NCBI GenBank assembly: GCA_001414485.1
Contig: LLEY01000074.1
Coordinates: 124,001 to 188,000 of the forward strand
Direction: 5' to 3'
DNA from: Calycina herbarum
Taxonomy: Eukaryota; Ascomycota; Leotiomycetes; Helotiales; Pezizellaceae
DNA length: 64,000 nucleotides
Shown piece by piece: positions 11,589 to 22,657 of the stretch. The position numbers were made by a program, and so were the translations under genes. How positions within the stretch are numbered: the stretch's first letter is position 1; each line of letters begins with the position of its first letter. A model generated the notes under the pieces. It was not told the DNA's origin, did not search any database, and saw only the letters and a list, made by a program, of their open reading frames with translations.

Positions 11589-13329
11589 CTAATGCTCAAT
11601 ATCCCGAGCAACGGCTGAATCAGCGATGATCTTCTCGTGCGTGTTGAGCTCATGGTGTGGGACGTGGCTGGTCGAGTACTTGCTCTCAGCATCTGTGTTG
11701 TCGTTGAGCACCTCGCGCGTCAACTCAACGTAATCGTATGCGAACTCACCAATCTCCGCATCATCGATACCAAGGATCTCGGCTTCCTCAGAGGCGCGGA
11801 GGGAGAGACCGGGGATGAGGTTCATGACGAAGAGGATGATGCAGGTTCCTCCGAAAGAGTAGACACCTCCGGAGACGGAATCGGCTAATTGGTATCCGAG
11901 TTGGACCCAGTTTCTGTTGAGCCATCCACCTGGGATCTCGGAGAAGCCATCGAGATGTGCTATGTAATCGGCAGCGAAGAAGGCGGTCAAGATGTTACCG
12001 ATGAGACCACCGACTGCGTGCTCGGCAAAGATATCGAGAGCATCGTCGATGCCGAGGAGGAACTTGAGCTTGGTAGCATAATTGGCACCTGCGGCACCGA
12101 GAATACCGTAGATAATGGCAGCCCAGGCGGGAACGAAACCAGATCCGGGTGTGATTGCAACCAATCCAGCAATGACACCAGAGCAGAAACCAACAGTGGA
12201 CCATTTACGTTCAAGACGGTAATCAAGGACACACCATGTGATGCCTCCCATACAAGCAGCCAAGTTGGTGACAACGGCAGCCATGACAGCGCGCATGTTG
12301 GCTGCGAGAGCGGAACCAGCGTTGAAACCAAACCATCCAACCCAGAGGAAGACGGTACCAATGACGATGTGTGTTACGTTGTGTGGGCGGTAGTTCAATC
12401 TGCGAAATCGGTCAGTACATGTTATGGAGTTGGGAATGTTTCCGAAATCTGCGTACAGACTGGGAAACACACGGAAGGCTGATATTTCACAGCTAGGATG
12501 AAGGAATACTTACTCGTGAGTGCCGTGTCCACGACGCTTGCCCAACATGATGGAGTACGCAAGTGCGGCGCAACCAGAGGAAATATGCACTGGGGTTCCA
12601 CCGGCAAAATCCAATCCTCCCATCTTGAAAACCCAACCCGAGGAGTTCCAGGTCCAGCAAGCAATTGGATCGTAGATGATGGTGGTCCAGACAAACATGA
12701 AAACGACTGAAGGAAGCATGCGACCACGTTCAGCGACGGCTCCGACAGCCAAAGCTACGGTGATGGCAGCAAACATTCCCTGGTAGACGGCGAACATGAG
12801 ATCTGGAATCTTGGGGGACCCGACGGAAGGTGCGCCGAGGACATTTCGGAAGCCAATGTTGTCCAAGTTACCAATATACTTGCCGGCCGTGTGGGAAAAG
12901 GCGAGGGAGTAACCCCAGAAGAACCATTGGAATGAGACGACGGCTGTAGCCATGATGGAAAGCCAGATGAGGGACAGAGCGGACTTTCGGCGAGCCAGAC
13001 CGGAATAGAAGAATCTGTACGTGGGATTAGCTTCTGTTACACCACCACCGAGTCCACTCAGCACGTTGGATGCCATGCACTTACCCGACACCTGGAATCA
13101 TGAGCAATACGAGAGCTGTAGCAGTGATCATCCATGCGATATCTCCAGACTAGAATGTGGTGGTCAGCTTGGAACGATTTTCGAGGCGACTCGCAAGTCT
13201 CGCATGGTGGTTGAAGCTCACCTCGTAGAAGATGTTTAGATCTTCAGTGAGCGAATCGCCACCAGCTGCGTTGGTGCCATTGTAGGCCACCTTGACCACA
13301 TAGTTGAGGTGGTCTGGATCGATGCTCAT
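11589..13329 (-). CDS. Ammonium permease (AMT/MEP family)
   Basis: Four exons on the minus strand, 13222-13329, 13085-13149, 12514-13014 and 11589-12399, join to 494 aa. The protein carries the AMT/Mep/Rh hallmarks: FYSGLARRKSA after TM1, the WTWNSSGW and GGLDFAGGTPVHISSG region with the first pore histidine, GFNAGSALAAN in the middle, and LDIFAEHAVGGLIGN with the second pore histidine. About eleven membrane segments are expected, with a roughly 50-residue cytosolic tail rich in acidic residues and His (after about residue 440). It imports ammonium at the plasma membrane and in other fungi is under GATA-factor nitrogen control; some members also signal ammonium status. Exon junction phases are consistent and both pore histidines are present, so it should be functional. 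Which Mep paralogue it is cannot be told from this window. Confidence 0.95.
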
Positions 13330-14169
13330 TTTGGCTATTAGTTGCTCGACGAGCGAATTATTTGGTGTGGTTGTAGGCGAGTTTTTGTTGTTATTCGGCT
13401 CTCTAAGCTCGGGGTGATTAAAAATTGACGAATCGCGGCAGTTCGCGGTAAGTCGAAGCGGGCTTGCAGTTCACTCAAGAATGCAACGGTCGTAAGGAGT
13501 GGATTTGGGTGAGAGAGGTCGCCGTTGAAGAAAAGGACTCTTGGCGGGAGACTTTTTTGGCGGCGGCGGAGGGGGAGGTCGAAGTATTAAAAGGGCACAG
13601 AGTGACTGATGAGCACCCAGGTCAGTGAGATCTTGGCGAGTCGATGTTTCGGGGGAACGATGAGATGCAGCTGCGGGCCCTTCTTGGGCTTCAAGGGTGG
13701 GTGAGAGTGGGTGGAGGCAATTGGAGGGTGGGAAGGATATTTGACGGGGTGTGCGTGTGGAGTGGATGTGTGTGGGTTTAAGTGGAACGGTTGAATTGGG
13801 CGACGGGCGGCCCTGCTCACTCTCACCTTCAAGGTTGTGCGAATATCAGCCGAAGAGAGCTGGTGAGGCTGCGTTTGATGCCGGCGAGGTAATTCGAGGG
13901 GTCTGCACGGATGGGCTGAGAGACCTTCGAAACCGATGGCGAGGGAAAAGCAAAAAAGAAAAGAAGTTGAAGCGAGGTGCAAGACGTAGAAGTACTGCCA
14001 GTGAAGGTGAATAAACAGGTCGTGCCGTTTTCGTCCCGATCTATCCCGGCGGGTAGCCTTTTACTGAGTCTTGACTCTTGAGGCGACGGAAATTCACAAA
14101 GAAAGGCTTCCGTCAAAGGCGAGCGCCGTTGGCAAAATATACTCCGTTGATTGGAGGTAATTCGGCCTC

Positions 14170-14208
14170 TTATCTTATTAACATCCGATATGAGTGGAAA
14201 GCTTATCT
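14170..14208 (-). promoter_or_regulatory. Two candidate GATA-factor sites upstream of the permease
   Basis: The minus strand contains AGATAA (WGATAR) at 14170-14175 and again at 14203-14208, about 850 bp upstream of the permease start. Fungal nitrogen regulators of the AreA/NIT2 type bind WGATAR, often in pairs. The motif is short and expected by chance, so this is only suggestive. Confidence 0.3.
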
Positions 14209-17200
14209 CTCTCCTCGCCTTCTTTGTTGTTGCTAGAATGCTATCTTCGAATCACAACAATTGCAATGATTCATTTGTTGAATGATATCCGATCAAGCAG
14301 TTGCTCTTCAAATACGCCCTACAACCTACTCAACCTCACACACCAATATGCCCAGGCATTTCCCACGCAGACGGTTCAGGCTAGCGAAATGCTCCATAGC
14401 GACCTAATGGGGCAACTCGGCGATGGCGTGTACGGAGGTGAAAGACTTCCATGCTGCTTCCACTGCTTCCACCTCCGTTCTAGCGTCAAGGCCGAGAGCA
14501 GGCTCAGGCTGAATTGGATTTCCAAGTCGCACCGAAGCGAATCCACTACAGCTGCCAGAATACGAGTACGGCAGTTTCCGTTGTTGCCTCCGTCTGTACT
14601 CGACCTACACGTATTGCCGCCTATTTAGTTCTGCGTCTGCTTACTGTTGTACTATAAGGTTGTGCAACGGCATCGATTCTCCAACGGTACAACGATTTCT
14701 GCAGAACAGAAAGACAACATTGACTTTCGGCAGGCGTTCTTCAACATGTGATATCAGCCAATGCTATTGGATGATATCAAGACAAAATTACGGGAAGGAC
14801 GTGTGCCAACAAAAGAGAAGTCGTCGTCTCGCGGCTGGCCCTTTACGCCCTGCAAATGGGCGTCTCTTAGCGTGTCCATAACTGATCCACAGATAAGCAA
14901 GTACGGGGGGGGTATTGATCCGTGATTGGCCATGCTGCCCCCACGACCGATTTTGAATGGTTCTGACTTGCGTTTTCCAAGCACTTGTTATTTGTTATCT
15001 GCGGGTCGAGCCTTGCAAGGAGATGGGAGAACCGTCCATTTGTTGACTCGAGGCCGGACAGACGACATGGAATCAGACTGTACGGAGTAAAGGGGTCACC
15101 ACCCTGGAATGTCACACAACACCACGCAATACAATGCCCATTTGTACGTACAATATGCCGTGGGTACGAAGGTACGGAGGTGTACAGCCTTGTGTTCGCC
15201 GAGTCTGCATCTGAAAATCACCGATTCCAGCCTCCTCCTTTGGCGGGTAAAACAAAGATCATCAGCATCACTGCGCGGCGAGATCTTGCCCTTACAGAAT
15301 GCATTGCTTCTGCCTCGTGTTGTGATGAGCATCACCAAAACGAACTTTTACATCTATTGGCATCTCAGGGTATGCCATGATCCTTGGGTACAGAGGATTG
15401 TAAGATTATGCTGGGCAAGGTAGCCATACAGAAGCGGTGAAAGGAAAAAGCACAACGCAACGTTGAACATCTCCGCGACCAGCATCATCTCATCATCTCC
15501 ATTCGCAACTCTTCCCGCCCAATGGTTCTCAATCCGTCGCTTCTTCGGCTTGAATGTTTCGATTCCTTCTTCAACCAGTTTCAAAAGTGCAAGTATTCAC
15601 GGTCCTCCTTCCACTCACTTGCCATCCCGAAGTGACGCAGGATCTACCGGCATTTCGTGCTCTGAAGATGACCTGCCTTTTTTCCATGTCTTGAATCTTG
15701 AAATGGCGAAAACCTCCAAGCTTCGAAACAAATTACGAGTAGAACAATCCATGAACATCTTGGAGAGCTTCCAACTTGGATCACCAAGAGGAAGAACCGC
15801 GATAGAACAATTGAGCAATTGACACAGGGATCCCCCCTTTCTACCCCTTAACAAGGTTAAACAATTTACAAGGGACGAACCTCAGTCTAATCTCTATGGA
15901 GCAAAGGACTGGGGATGATACCGTGGTACCGACAACCTTACACCTTATTTTTGGTTGCTGTGGTACGACGGTCCCCGCATATAACAAGGCCTTATAGCCA
16001 AAATCCTGATTTGGTGTTTATGCTTCAATCCTTCTGCTTCATCTAGAAGAAATTCACTGTAAAGCACTATTTGGGGAAAAGAGTACGAGTTTGAAGCGCC
16101 AAACTATCGGAACAGTGGCATGCGCCGACCTTCTCGGGATGTTGCCGGTCACTGCGCCGCAACCAGCGGACTAAATCAAACTTCCACCAAAAATTCACTC
16201 TCAAAATCACCATGTCTTATAAACCACCACGCTAGCAAACTTCTATTTTTAAACAAGCTTGTTCCGTGATGCTTCCATTCCTTCCAAAGAAGCAAAAAAC
16301 CCCAACCTGGAATTCCGAAAACGCCCCGCACTATCGAAAACCTTCAAGCACCCCGGACAAGCCACCAACATCCGTTAGAGATAAGGATCTCTCCGGCGAC
16401 TCACAAGTCCGAAAAACTTGACAAACATGACAATTTAAATACTATCTATCGCTCTTCAGTATCTTCCATTTTTTTCGCAAACAGCGGCTACTTCGGATTT
16501 ATGAAACTTGTGATGTTAGGTCTCGAGACTTGAGAGGCAGGATGGAAATATTGGATTTTCGATATTCTCACACCACCCACCACCCACCACCCACCACCCG
16601 TGGATTCCGGCCATCCCATCCTGAAATCCCATGTTCTGTCTTACATGATGCCGGCACCATCAAATCAGCCCAACAGTCGTACAACCCTTCCTCGCCACAG
16701 CGCCCGCCACACCAGGAAGATTCGGTCGGTGATGAAGGCAGGTAAGATATAAGTTAAGCATCATACTTTCGGTGAGGAAGATGGTTGTGCGACCTAAATG
16801 GTAGGCCAAGTCACTCCTTCACATCCTGTTTGTACCATTTACTCATTTCCCTATGCGAGCCTGCCTGTCCATATTCACACCCTTTCGGAATTGCAAAATG
16901 TCTCCTATTTTCCCATTCTATCTCGTGAAATCACCTTTTTTCTTTCTCTTTCTCATTCTTAATAACCCTCTCATTTCACACACCGAGAATATCTAGAGAT
17001 TCCTAGCCGTGTAAAGTTTCATCGAGCATCACCCAGGGTCACTTTACCCCACACCCTCGTTCTTGTCTCTTGTCTTGGAGCGCAGCCGCAGCCTTCCTTC
17101 CCCCACCCCGCGACAAATGACCTCTTGCTTGAGGGCTGAGACATTTTGTATCCAATCCTTTTGAGTGAGGGTTCTGCGGGTGCCCGGGTTATTATGGTTT

Positions 17201-18459
17201 ACTTGGTTTGGTTGGTGAGTTGAGAACAACACGCACGTTATGCAGCTGCATGCTGGAGTGTGTATGCGGGTGGTGGGTTCTAGGGTTGTGGTGGGGTTTG
17301 GGGTTGTACTATTGCATGTTGAATGCATGCTGGCCATGATTTTCTGGACGGATGGAGGTGTGTTTGTGTTACATTTAAATATTTATTCGGGGTGTGGTGT
17401 TGGGATGGTTGGGATGGTGGGTATGTACTTGTTGGTCTTTTGGGGTTGGGGTTGCGTCTGCAGTGTGAGCGAGTGCTATGCCATGTGGACATGGGCGTCA
17501 AGAGACAATACCTTGTTTCGGTGGAAATGGATGTTTAGGTAGCCTTGCAGGTTGTGTGACATTTGGTGGGATGGGTTGGGTGGCTGCCACGAGTCCTGGA
17601 TTGAAGGGTCGGTGCTGGGAAACCCCCACTAGATACTTATCTAGGTCATTTTGTCCAGTGGACCGTGATGGTTTCTGGGGTTCGTGTTTGGGGTCGTATA
17701 TTCCCGTTCACACAGCTTGGTGGGTAAGCATGACCAGATACTGGATTCGGTGTTTGGAAGCGAGAGTGTTTTGTGGTGGTGTTTGGTTTGCATTTGCATT
17801 TGATTATACTGCTTCATCAGATAAGATCCTTCTTAGACCTCCTAATGCTTTCAATCTTATTAGGTCATTAAACTTAGAAGCATTTAGTTATGTTCCATTA
17901 GATAGGGAAGAGAGAGAGAGAGTAAGACCAATTCATACGAGCTAAGATTAATTAAATAAGCAAGTGCTCATATAGATTTGAAAGCCCTTTATATCCTTGC
18001 GGATTTGGTTAGTGAAATCTCTCTCTTGGTTGCAGTTACTTCCTCTTGTTTTTTTAAAGTCGATGGTGTTTCAATCAAGCTTAATTTTGTAGGTTCTCTC
18101 TGGGATTGTCCATTTTGCCTGTTTCACTTTGGAAGTTTTTCTCCATGTCTATCTGTTGGTATGACTTAAGGTCATAAAACTAGTACCTAAACTGGTGCTC
18201 AAAGTAGTGTGTTATTCTTATCTGTCTTCGTCAAAAGTAGCTACGTAGGTCCTTCTTATATAGCCCTTTCTAGGTCACATAAACTGGCTACAAAGTAGTA
18301 TTCACCTGAAACGACACTATCTATCTCCTATATTTCTCTTGATTTTTTTTTTGTTTGGATTTTTGGTTGATTTTTGGGGCTTTCTACCGCGTCGCTTGTT
18401 GTAAACACTTGTTTTTTTTTAACTACTCTCGCCTTCTTGTCGGTATTTGAGATACTTCG

Positions 18460-18720
18460 TAGATATATTATGGAATGATATTCAAAGCTCTGATTTTAAG
18501 ATAATAGAAACTACTTTTTATTTTTCTTATAAAATATTTAAATAATATCTAGTTTTAAACTATTAAATCTTATTTTTCTTATAATAGTTAAATAATTACG
18601 AGTTTAAAACTAGTAAAAGCTAGTTTAAAACTACTTATAATAATATAAAATAATCTAAGTAATTACTTTAATAAGAGAAGTAATTATTAAGTTACGAGCT
18701 TATAAACGAATTAAGGTCGA
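18460..18720. repeat. Extremely AT-rich, probably RIP-decayed tract
   Basis: The segment is nearly all A and T with many TA and TTTAAA words and repeated short blocks such as AGTTTTAAAC, TTATTTTTCTTATAA and AGTAATTA. TpA excess of this sort is what RIP leaves in old transposon copies in ascomycetes. No coding relic can be read from it. The flanks (17820-18450 and 18720-19000) are also AT-biased, so the decayed unit may be larger. Confidence 0.5.
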
Positions 18721-19389
18721 AAGCAAGTAATTAGAGTTCGTTCAAAGAGACTTAGAGAGTAGCATAAATAAGTGGTCTATAGCTTTGCAGATTTGACGTT
18801 ATGAAATAAAGAAGGGAATATCAGAAATCCTCAGCTTAAACTAAATATAGCCCTAGTAAACATTATAATGTCTTATTATAGAGAGATTCGGCGTAAGAGT
18901 TAGTATACAGCGATCAGTCCTCTAATAGTAGCTACCTCTTTTACCTTTATTCCAAAATCCGTAATTCGAAACCATCAGTTCTCGCTTGTGAGAGAATATC
19001 ATCAAATAATATTGTGGTGCAATAAGCATCTTGAGATAACCAAAAGTTGGGTTGTAGTTGCGTTGATTTGGCGTTAAAGATTCATCTCCTCTCATTTACC
19101 ATTCAAATACACGAGTAAATATGAATTCGAATATATCTGAACGTGCTGGGGCATTGCACATTTAGCCTCTCTTGTATGCAGTAAATGCAAGGATCAGTGC
19201 AGGAGTGTGGCTGTGGTGCATTAGGTGTGTAACATTAAGAATTCTCATCTCATTGTCAGTTCCCAACCTCCTCATTTCTTCTAAAATTTTCACGACAAGT
19301 TGCCCACTATTTGGTTGAGTGAACAACTTGTTTACATCAACACCCCCATAATACATTTCTTCAAAACGAGTCTAGACACAAATCTCGTG

Positions 19390-21741
19390 ATGGCAGCCAA
19401 CAAGGCTGTAGGCACCGATGACTTGCTTCGGAACATCCTCCTCGAGTTACAAACTTTGAATCGAAATTTGGGAATACAAGCACGTGTGGCATCGAGTGAA
19501 CAGGCGGATTGTTCAGTCCCAGTGACAGAGAGGGCATTGGCTTCATTGGAACAGGTCATCTTAGCAGAGTATAACAACACCCAAGGCCAGAGGGAAGCCT
19601 CGACCGAGTCATCAGCAAGCGAACAGGACCCACTTGTCATTCTCAGTGAAAAGGGAGATGATGACGCTATATTGTGGATGAAGAATGTCTTGCCTTAAGA
19701 AGAAGAAGAAGAAGAAGAAGAGGAGGAGGAGGAGGAGGAGGAGGAGGAGGTAATATATCAATGGCGTGAATCAGGAAAACGAAAACACTCCCTATACATG
19801 GATCAATGTCTGGTACCTCTTTCAGTTCTTGGGGCAAAATGGACTAGCATCTTCCCAAAGTGGGGCATTCCTTGCGACGGACGACTGCGATTCTCTTTTG
19901 AAACCGATGAGCTTCTCCGTATTTATCTTGCCGATTCCACTGGGCCAGCAAAGGTGATTGAGAAACTGGGGTTCCTGCGCGAGGAAAGCAAAATTATGTC
20001 CAAATCTGAAGTGGGAATCTGTGGTATATTCATTGATGACTTTTTTGATGGCCACTATCACACTGTTTTTCTGCACGATCTTTCTCCCAACAAAGGGACA
20101 CCCACTTTAAGGGGTAGAAAACCAAAAAATACATATCCTTGGAGGCGCCTCATGTGAGGACTGACATCCTTTTGAAAGACGATGAGTGTATCGGCTAATC
20201 GAAAAATAGCACTATCAATGGATTATGCTCATCTCTCCCTTCCGATAGGACACCCCTGGGATTTCCTTGGTTTGATGTGAAGCAAATACGTTATGTCTTG
20301 GAAGCTCACTATGCCTGCTTGGGGAAACTACAACCAGATCCTCCCATTGCTGGCGCACCGGATAGCAATCTCACTTTCCACATCAGCTACTATCAAATCA
20401 AGAAATCAGTTGACCCCGACCTTACTTTGGGGAGGAAATATGGAAAACTGGGCCTTTACATAGCGATCAAGTAAGGTACAAGCCAAAGGATGAGCAGAAA
20501 AGATTTGGTTTTCTCCGACGAAGCTCTTTTAGTGTAGGATAACCCAAGAGGAACTATTGGTGCTTTTTCGCTAACCATTATCTATGAGTAGGTAGTTGCT
20601 GTCGTCCCTTTTAAACATTTTGTCTCAAATCTACCTACGCATTGGACCATATTAGCCTTGATGCCAGAGAGTGGTTCCGACACCTATTTTGAGCATTATT
20701 TCGATTCTCAGTCAGATTCTTTAGGCGATAGTGATTGTGATGTGGTGAAAGCGATGTCGCTTATTATAGAGGAAGGTCTCAAATCGGTAATGGGGTGCAT
20801 GGCAGACCTCCAAGAACATCTTGAGCAACTGATCAACAGCAACAATGCTTTATTAGATCCCGGTGAGCATGATTCGCTGCTTTCGGATGATGACAACTTC
20901 TCTCGATCAAAGACCTATTTTTGGTGTATCAATTTATGCAGAGAAGTATCAACGAACATTGACGATATTGTTTCTGAACTACAAACCGTACCCAGGCAAT
21001 GGGCAGACTCCTTTGATTATTGGTCATGTACAAATAATAATCTGAGCACTTTTAGATATATAGAGGACACGGGGTTAGTGATTCGGTGGGTAGAAGGGTT
21101 CAAAGCCAAGCAAAAAATATTTAACGAATTAAAAGAGGAAGCGAAAACTCTAAGGGATGGAGTGAGTATCCCTGCGCCATTGATGGTCTCTTATTTCTCC
21201 GATGATGGCCTTTAACTGAAACCAAACAGCTCTTCAGCGCCAGCTCCGTGATGGAAAGCCGCGCCTCAACACGACTCGGCGAGAACATCAGGCTCCTGAC
21301 CTATGTGAGCATCTTCTTCCTCCCACTATCATTTTACATGGTAAGTTAAACTTCATCCTTTCCATTCAGAATTTCAGCACACTAGAACCACCCAAATATC
21401 TCTCACTTCAACCATCTTCACTCCACACCCGCACTAACACCACCCAGTCAATATGGTCCATAAACGACGATCTCTTCAGTCTCCGTTCGCTTATAATTAC
21501 CGCAACTCTCATCGCCCTATCAACCTACGTCCTTGTTTTCAATGTGAATAACATCGGAAAACTTCTTTCAGTCCTCAAACGACCACAGAATTGGAATTTC
21601 AATTCTAAACTTCAAGGAAATTCTGGAAAGGGGAATGGGAATAAGCGAGTGGAGAAACAAACTTTGAATTTCGACCGTGTTTGGACTGGGATTCAATTTT
21701 GGAAGAGAACGAAACGTGGAAGTGAGGGTGTTGGAGTTTGA
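19390..21741 (+). pseudogene. CorA-like Mg2+ transporter family gene, apparently decayed
   Basis: The best model uses exon blocks 19390-20153, 20249-20470, 20538-21161, 21230-21340 and 21448-21741. The C-terminal part is diagnostic of the fungal CorA-like family: LFSASSVMESR, then RLGENIRLLTYVSIFFLPLSF (first membrane helix), SIWSIND, and a second helix LRSLIITATLIALSTYVLVF. As in many fungal CorA-like proteins the canonical GMN after helix 1 is absent. Three lesions appear: an in-frame TAA at 19696-19698, immediately before a (GAA)8(GAG)9 repeat; a one-base phase slip at the 20470/20538 junction (restored if one G had been lost at the splice donor); and an in-frame TAG at 20589-20591 inside DNPRGTIGAF..VVAVVPFKHF. 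Both stops are explained by C-to-T at CpA. An unusual splice pattern could rescue part of it, so a shorter functional product starting downstream is not excluded. Confidence 0.7.
19699..19749 (+). repeat. (GAA)8(GAG)9 trinucleotide repeat
   Basis: An uninterrupted GAA then GAG run lies in the reading frame of the CorA-like relic and would encode a run of 17 glutamates. It directly follows the TAA at 19696-19698. Confidence 0.9.
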
Positions 21742-21959
21742 GAAGAGGGGGTTTACTTTTTGTGTTTTTGTAAGGGAAGAAAGGCAGAGGGGGTTTTTGG
21801 AAATTGTTTTCGTTTGAGGTTAAACTCGCTGGGCAAAGTTCTTTTTTCTAGTGTATTTTTCTCTCTTAGATCCTTGGAATTGGTATCTCGTTTGGAAGTA
21901 TACTAAGAAGTTTTGAGGAAACATGTCAGGAATGAATGAGTACTCTTTCAAGTAGCTAA

Positions 21960-22424
21960 GGGCCTGTTTGGCTCGTATCAATTATCGGATATCTCTAATT
22001 ATCCTCACCAAAAAAGTGAATAAATAATGACTGAATATTTGTAATTATCTAAATCGTTTAGCTTGCACTCAATTATTGACGAGATATATAGTTGAAATAT
22101 CCGATATTTATCTAAAAGATTATCCTCACCAAAAAAAAATCAATTATCTAATTATCGTTAAAAAGACGATAATTTAATATTTCTTGAATATCTCTTTTTA
22201 CTCCCACCACTAGTACTAGCATACCACTATAAACAAGGCTGCTAAGCCTCGCTCGTCTGTAATTATCAGCTAATACTAATAACTGTACTTAACGAGCTAA
22301 ACGAGCACGGAATATATTATTCGATAATTAGATGATTAATAAATATATGCGACGTTACTTAAAACCACTCCACGTATATATTTATGGATATTTATGACTA
22401 TCGATAAGTGAGCAAAACAGGCCC
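21960..22424. mobile_element. PIF/Harbinger-like MITE (465 bp)
   Basis: The left end reads GGGCCTGTTTGGCTC and the right end GAGCAAAACAGGCCC, an inverted pair with one mismatch over 15 bp. The flanking TAA (21957-21959 and 22425-22427) is a 3-bp target-site duplication. A GGGCC..GTTTGG terminus plus TAA duplication is the signature of PIF/Harbinger (Tourist) elements. The inside is AT-rich and non-coding, with a repeated ATTATCCTCACCAAAAAA block. It is non-autonomous and would need a transposase from elsewhere. Confidence 0.8.
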
Positions 22425-22657
22425 TAATTCTCGACTTGATATAAATTTCGACACCTTTTATGCCTCTTTGAAGACTACGGCGTCACTTTTTAGATCAAGT
22501 GGCATTTTTAGCTAGATTTTGAAAGACGTACTCATGTATCGAGAGAATCTCTAAAAACATAATATATTATTCGTCTAATGTCTATTGAATAACCAAAATT
22601 ATACAAATAGGTTAGAGTAATAAAGTTAATACTTAATATTTACGTAAAGGCTTGAAA

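Larger units (their letters stand above)
13330..19389. other. Six-kilobase gene-poor region
   Basis: The first kilobase or so is the promoter and leader side of the ammonium permease. Beyond it I find no convincing gene. Open frames such as 14194-14628, 15463-15822 and 17478-17945 have unusual composition and no recognisable domain. Features are a CCACCCA tandem repeat at about 16570-16600, a strongly G/T-rich plus strand at about 17160-17800, and the AT-rich tract listed separately. Confidence 0.55.

Noticed and set aside
11889..12482. 197-codon open frame on the plus strand across the ammonium permease
   Set aside because: It is exactly antisense to the conserved permease exon 4, and its peptide is an acidic/Ser-rich mirror of that coding sequence without any domain.
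17478..17945. 155-codon plus-strand frame in the gene-poor region
   Set aside because: It is rich in Gly, Cys and Trp because of the G/T-rich strand, and no homology is recognised.
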